64,000 bases of DNA from positions 1 to 64,000 of the forward strand of contig JACDEE010000012.1 of assembly GCA_013816585.1 (NCBI GenBank), in the 5' to 3' direction. Below are positions 59,780-64,000 of this stretch, piece by piece. The notes under the pieces were generated by a model, which was not told where the DNA came from, ran no database searches, and saw only the letters and a list, made by a program, of their open reading frames with translations. Source of the DNA: Sphingosinicella sp. GTDB lineage: Bacteria; Pseudomonadota; Alphaproteobacteria; Sphingomonadales; Sphingomonadaceae. The translations under genes and the position numbers were made by a program. Position 1 is the first letter of the stretch, and each line of letters begins with the position of its first letter.

Positions 59780-60364
59780 CGCCGGCGCGAAGGGCAAAGC
59801 CCGCCAAAGCGGCGACCCCGCCGGCCGCATAGTCAGGCATTCCCAAAGCCAGCAGGCCGACCATCAACGCCGCCGAAAGCGCTGCCGCGGTCACATAGAG
59901 TTCGGACGCATCAGGATCGATGGCTCGCCTGTCAGGACGTCGCGGATGATGCCGCCGACGCAGGCGGTCAGCACCCCCATTGCGATGGCGGGTAAGGGAG
60001 CTACCCCGAAAGCCAGGCCCTTGGCGGCACCGAACGTCGCATAAGCGGCGAGGCCCAGCGCATCGAGCCAGAGCAAGGCGTCTCCCTCCCAGGTCTTTTG
60101 CGGAAGCAGCCAGACCAATAAAGCCGCCGCCAGACAGATGAGCAAAAGCACATTGCCTTCTATCCAGAAGACGGGGGCATTGATCAGAAGATCGCGGACC
60201 GTTCCACCGCCGACGCCAGTGATCACGGCGAAGAATATGAAGGTGACCAATGTCTGGCGCTTCACGGCCGCGACGATCGCCCCGGAAAGCGCGAACACGG
60301 CGATCCCTGCATAATCGAGATAGCCGAGCACCGGCCCGATCACGGTTGGAAGGGTCTCGTTCAT
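59739..60364 (-). pseudogene. TRIC/UPF0126-type cation channel, frameshifted
   Basis: The intact part reads YLDYAGIAVFALSGAIVAAVKR and later GGTVRDLLI and GGIIRDVLTGEPSILMRP, the two halves of the trimeric intracellular cation channel/UPF0126 family. After Arg-Pro the frame shifts: a base is missing near 59902-59903, and the frame stops after 157 residues at 59891. With one base added it continues ELYVTAAALSAALMVGLLAL and on to a TAA at 59739, 208 residues in total, the usual length. So the last two membrane helices are lost unless this is a sequencing error. Confidence 0.85.
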
Positions 60365-60400
60365 TGCACCTCCCTCGCGCGGCCTAACCCCAAACGGGGC

Positions 60401-61798
60401 CTAGATGTGGATCGGCAAGCCCGTCACCGCCATCGCCGCTTCCTTCATCGCTTCCGAATGGGTCGGATGGGCGTGGCAGGTATAGGCGATGTCTTCGGAA
60501 GTCGCCCCGAACTCCATCGCCTGCGCCGCCTGAGCAATCATCGTGCCGGCGAGCGAGCCGATGATGTGCACGCCGAGCACGCGGTCGGTGCGGGCATCGG
60601 CGATGATCTTCACAAAGCCTTCGGTGTCTCGATTGGTCTTGGCGCGGCTATTTCCCAGGAAGGGGAATTTGCCGATCTTCAGTTCGACACCGGCTTCCTT
60701 GAGCTCCTCGACCGTCTTGCCGACGCTGGCAATTTCGGGATGCGTATAGACGACGGACGGGATCACTTCGTGATTCACGATCCCGGTCTGGCCGGCAATA
60801 TTCTCTGCCACCGCGATGCCTTCATCCTCAGCCTTGTGGGCCAGCATAGGTCCCGGGATGACGTCGCCAATGGCCCACACGCCAGCGACGTTGGTTCGGA
60901 AGAGGTGGTCGGTCTGGATCACGCCACGGTCGCTGGCCGTCACGCCGGCCTTGTCGAGCGCGAGGCCTTCGATATTCGCCTTGCGTCCGATTGAAACCAG
61001 AACGACATCCGCCTCGATTGTCTCGGCCGCGCCACCCTGGGCCGGTTCGACATTGATCATTGCCTTGTCGCCATTGCGGGTGACGCCGGTCACCTTGGTC
61101 GCGGTTCGGAATTCGAAGCCCTGTTTCTTGAAGATCTTGCGCGCTTCCTTGCGGACTTCGCCGTCCATCCCGGGCAATATCTCGTCCAGATATTCAACCA
61201 CGGTTACCTTCGCGCCCAGCCGCTTCCAGACCGAACCAAGCTCCAGCCCGATCACGCCGCCGCCGATCACGACCATGTGTCCGGGCACCTTGGACAAGGC
61301 CAGTGCGCCGGTGGAATCGACCACCACTTCATTGTCGATTTCGGCGCCAGGCAGCGGAGTCACCGACGAACCTGTCGCGATCACGATGTTCTTCGCCGTA
61401 TAATTCTTGCCGGCGACGTCGACGCTATTAGGCGATATGAAGGCGGCATGGCCTTTCAGCCATTCGACCTTGTTCTTCTTGAACAAGAAGGCGATGCCTC
61501 CGGTCAGTTCGCCGACGGCCTTCATCTTCTCGGCTTGCATGGCTTCCAGATCGAGTTCGACCGAGCCGAGCTTCACGCCGAATTTCGCCATCGCGCCCTG
61601 GCTTGCTTCCGCGAACAATTCCGACGCGTGCAGCAGGGCCTTGGAAGGTATGCAGCCGACATTGAGACAGGTACCGCCCAGCGTTTCACGGCTTTCCACG
61701 CAGGCCGTCTTCAGGCCCAATTGGGCGGCGCGGATCGCGGCGACATAGCCGCCCGGGCCGGAGCCGATCACGATCACGTCAAAGTCGGTATCTGCCAT
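60401..61798 (-). CDS. lpd: Dihydrolipoyl dehydrogenase (E3), 2-oxoglutarate dehydrogenase type
   Basis: E3, 465 residues. FAD site GSGPGGYVAAIRAAQLG, redox disulfide Cys44 and Cys49 in GGTCLNVGCIPSKALL, NAD site VIGGGVIGLELGSVW, and active-site His in CHAHPTHSEAMKEAAM. Clearly different from the E3 at 28216-29598, which reads ICLNWGCIPTKAL. It is the last gene of sucA-odhB-lpd and lies 16 bases after odhB, so it serves 2-oxoglutarate dehydrogenase, perhaps also others. Confidence 0.95.
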   Translation of the reverse strand: MADTDFDVIVIGSGPGGYVAAIRAAQLGLKTACVESRETLGGTCLNVGCIPSKALLHASELFAEASQGAMAKFGVKLGSVELDLEAMQAEKMKAVGELTGGIAFLFKKNKVEWLKGHAAFISPNSVDVAGKNYTAKNIVIATGSSVTPLPGAEIDNEVVVDSTGALALSKVPGHMVVIGGGVIGLELGSVWKRLGAKVTVVEYLDEILPGMDGEVRKEARKIFKKQGFEFRTATKVTGVTRNGDKAMINVEPAQGGAAETIEADVVLVSIGRKANIEGLALDKAGVTASDRGVIQTDHLFRTNVAGVWAIGDVIPGPMLAHKAEDEGIAVAENIAGQTGIVNHEVIPSVVYTHPEIASVGKTVEELKEAGVELKIGKFPFLGNSRAKTNRDTEGFVKIIADARTDRVLGVHIIGSLAGTMIAQAAQAMEFGATSEDIAYTCHAHPTHSEAMKEAAMAVTGLPIHI

Positions 61799-61814
61799 TT
61801 AAATGTTTCCGATT

Positions 61815-63167
61815 TTAAAGGTCGATCAGAAGCCGCGTCGGATCTTCGAGCGCTTCCTTCATGCGGACGAGGAATGTGACGGCTTCGCGCCCATCGACCA
61901 GGCGGTGATCGTAGGAAAGCGCAAGATACATCATCGGGCGGGCGACGATCTGGCCATCCTTCACCACTGGCCGCTCTTCGATCCGGTGCATGCCCAGCAC
62001 CGCCGATTGGGGCGGGTTGATGATCGGCGTGGAAAGCAAGGAACCGAACACTCCGCCATTGGAAATGGTGAAGGTCCCGCCCTGCATTTCGTCCATAGTC
62101 AGCGTGCCATCCTTGGCGCGCTTGCCGAAATCGGCGATCGTCTTTTCGATATCCGCAAAACTCAGGCGGTCGGCATTGCGGACCACGGGGACCACCAGAC
62201 CCTTTGGCGCGCTTACCGCCACCGAAACGTCCAGATAATCGTGATAGACGATCTCGTCGCCCTCCAGCGAAGCGTTGACCGACGGAACGTCACGCGCGGC
62301 AAGCGCCGCCGCCTTCACGAAGAATCCCATGAAGCCAAGGCGGATGCCGTGCTTCTTTTCGAACAGATCCTTGTACCGGCCGCGCGCGTCCATCACCGCG
62401 CTCATGTCGACATCGTTGAAGGTGGTGAGAATGGCGGCGGTATTCTGCGCTTCCTTCAACCGGCTTGCGATCGTCTGGCGAAGCCGGGACATGCGAACCC
62501 GCTCTTCACGCCGCTCGCCGGCTAGAATCGCAGGTTGATACGATTTGGCGGGCGCGGCGGCCGGAACCGCGGCAGTGGCCTCCTTTGGCGCCTCCCCCTG
62601 CGGAGCGAGGGCCGGCGCCGACTCTGTCTGCGGCGCGGCCTGCGGCTGACCGGTTTTGGCGGCGGCCAGTACATCGTCCTTGGTCAGCCGGCCTTCCTTG
62701 CCGGTGCCCTTTATCTTCGACGGATCGAGATGATGCTCCAGCACCACCCGGCGCACGGCGGGCGACAAGGTCAAATGACCTTCCCCTTCCACTTCCGCAT
62801 GCGGCGCCATCGGATCGCTCTTCAGCGCCGGGGTTTCGGCAGGGCCGGCGGGATTTACGTCGGATTCGGCGACGGTCGCCTGCGCGGGCGTTTCAGCGGG
62901 AGCGGGAGCAGCGGTTTGCGTGGCACCGGCACCGTCTTCGATCCGGGCAATGACCGCGCCTACATTGACCGTGGCACCTTCCGCCACGACCTGTTCGCCC
63001 ATCGTACCGGCGACAGGCGAGGGGACTTCGACCGCAACCTTGTCGGTCTCCAGGCTGGCAATCGGCTCGTCCAGATTGACCTGATCGCCCGGCTTTTTCA
63101 GCCATTGGCCCAAAGTCGCCTCGGTAATCGATTCACCTAGCGTCGGTACGGTAACGTCGGTCGCCAT
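61815..63167 (-). CDS. odhB: Dihydrolipoyllysine succinyltransferase, 2-oxoglutarate dehydrogenase E2
   Basis: E2, 450 residues. Lipoyl domain (1-78; [20 protein letters not shown], lipoyl-Lys43 in ETDKVAVEV), Ala/Pro linker, E3-binding domain ([21 protein letters not shown], about 130-168), second linker, catalytic domain (about 215-450) with [24 protein letters not shown] marks the succinyltransferase branch. It lies 10 bases after sucA. Confidence 0.96.
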   Translation of the reverse strand: MATDVTVPTLGESITEATLGQWLKKPGDQVNLDEPIASLETDKVAVEVPSPVAGTMGEQVVAEGATVNVGAVIARIEDGAGATQTAAPAPAETPAQATVAESDVNPAGPAETPALKSDPMAPHAEVEGEGHLTLSPAVRRVVLEHHLDPSKIKGTGKEGRLTKDDVLAAAKTGQPQAAPQTESAPALAPQGEAPKEATAAVPAAAPAKSYQPAILAGERREERVRMSRLRQTIASRLKEAQNTAAILTTFNDVDMSAVMDARGRYKDLFEKKHGIRLGFMGFFVKAAALAARDVPSVNASLEGDEIVYHDYLDVSVAVSAPKGLVVPVVRNADRLSFADIEKTIADFGKRAKDGTLTMDEMQGGTFTISNGGVFGSLLSTPIINPPQSAVLGMHRIEERPVVKDGQIVARPMMYLALSYDHRLVDGREAVTFLVRMKEALEDPTRLLIDL

Positions 63168-63177
63168 CTAATTCCCT

Positions 63178-64000
63178 TTATCCCGCTTTGCGCTGCACAG
63201 CAGCGACGCTGCTATGGCCAAGCGCCTTGCCGATCAAGGCCGCCTGCTCCGCCGCGTGGCGCTTGGCAAGCCCGGTTGCGGGAGATGCCGACGCTGAACG
63301 GCCCGCATAAACAGGCCGGCGGGGCTTCATTCCCGCGTCCGCAAGGCAGCCTTCGATGAACGCCTCGACGAAGAGCCAATAGCCGCCGTTGCGCGGTTCT
63401 TCCTGAGCCCACACCACGTCTTCGACACCCGTCATCCGCTTCAACCGCGCGATCAGCGGCTCGGAGGGGAATGGATAAAGCTGTTCCAGTCGAACAATGG
63501 CGGTGTTGGAGTCGCCCGCTTTGTCGCGCGCTTCCATCAATTCATAGGCGATCTTGCCGGAACAAAGGACAAGTCGCTTCACGTCCTTGTCCGCCGGCGC
63601 GCCGGGATCGGACAGGATTCGCATGAAATGGCTGTCGCCCGTGAAGTCGGCGAGGCTCGAAACCGCCAATTTGTGCCGGAGCAGCGACTTTGGAGTCATG
63701 ATCACCAGCGGCTTCCTGAAATCGCGGTGCATCTGGCGGCGAAGGATATGGAAATAATTGGCCGGCGTGGTCACGTTCGCCACCTGCATATTGTCCTCGG
63801 CGCAAAGCTGCAGGAAGCGCTCCGGACGGGCCGAGCTATGCTCCGGCCCCTGCCCTTCATAGCCGTGCGGGAGCAGCAGGACGAGCCCGCTCGCGCGAAG
63901 CCATTTGGCTTCGCCCGCAGCGATGAACTGGTCGATTATCACCTGCGCGCCGTTGACGAAGTCGCCGAACTGCGCCTCCCACAAGACCAAAGTCTTGGGG
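63178..64000 (-). CDS. sucA: 2-Oxoglutarate dehydrogenase E1, C-terminal part (cut by window edge)
   Basis: The last 273 or so codons of E1. LVLWEAQFGDFVNGAQVIID, then HGYEGQGPEHSSARPERFLQL and the end with WAQEEPRNGGYW are conserved in thiamine-dependent SucA. The open frame reaches the window edge, so the thiamine diphosphate domain lies outside. First gene of sucA-odhB-lpd as far as seen. Confidence 0.95.
   Translation of the reverse strand, partial: PKTLVLWEAQFGDFVNGAQVIIDQFIAAGEAKWLRASGLVLLLPHGYEGQGPEHSSARPERFLQLCAEDNMQVANVTTPANYFHILRRQMHRDFRKPLVIMTPKSLLRHKLAVSSLADFTGDSHFMRILSDPGAPADKDVKRLVLCSGKIAYELMEARDKAGDSNTAIVRLEQLYPFPSEPLIARLKRMTGVEDVVWAQEEPRNGGYWLFVEAFIEGCLADAGMKPRRPVYAGRSASASPATGLAKRHAAEQAALIGKALGHSSVAAVQRKAG

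Overview
The window is a high-GC, densely packed stretch of an alphaproteobacterial chromosome, most likely from a sphingomonad (Sphingomonadales). Evidence for this is the CtrA cell-cycle regulator with a CtrA box and GAnTC sites in its own promoter, a gene order rpsM-rpsK-rpoA without rpsD, a cobalamin-dependent methionine synthase split over two genes, a Sphingomonas-type Thr-nucleophile alkaline phosphatase, DUF6481 and DUF6356 proteins, and a ribosomal protein S12 with Arg instead of Lys at position 88. The taxonomy is an inference from gene content; no search was run.

Layout. 1-4.2 kb: the tail of an IS5-type transposase, a VOC protein, a thiolase, DUF6481, an orphan Flp pilin, an aromatic aminotransferase and DUF6356. 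4.2-25.1 kb: the translation block on the minus strand, read from rpsL through rpsG, fusA, tuf and the S10-spc-alpha genes to rpoA. rplQ lies beyond a terminator and a TonB-like gene instead of directly after rpoA. 25.3-33.3 kb: DUF3140, an S9 peptidase, and a pyruvate dehydrogenase E2/E3 group with a small membrane protein and a MAPEG protein; then a universal stress protein, free methionine sulfoxide reductase, ArfB and an RluA-type pseudouridine synthase. 33.3-38.7 kb: ctrA, then the Anbu cluster (ATP-grasp, alpha-E, transglutaminase, proteasome-like Anbu) followed by a YjbR protein. 38.7-46.3 kb: Bpt leucyltransferase, threonine ammonia-lyase, a secreted amidohydrolase, the alkaline phosphatase, and a TPR/cytochrome c pair. 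46.3-51.9 kb: a methionine operon led by a SahR-like ArsR-methyltransferase regulator, then metF and the two metH halves. 52-55 kb: two small lipoproteins on either side of a frameshifted S9 peptidase. 55-57.3 kb: groESL with CIRCE and an RpoH-like promoter. 57.3-64 kb: sppA, a GNAT enzyme, a frameshifted TRIC-type channel, and the 2-oxoglutarate dehydrogenase genes lpd, odhB and (partial) sucA.

The genes are mostly housekeeping and tightly organised, with many 1- or 4-base start/stop overlaps and four convergent pairs whose stop codons interlock in the same four bases. The least understood module is the Anbu cluster, which by family knowledge may make and process a peptide-like product. The clearest regulatory signals are the 20-base perfect palindrome before the SahR-like gene, CIRCE before groES, the CtrA box before ctrA and a near-consensus sigma-70 promoter before rpsL.

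Two genes (S9 peptidase near 53.35 kb, TRIC channel near 59.90 kb) carry apparent single-base deletions. They may be real pseudogenes or assembly errors, and reads would decide.
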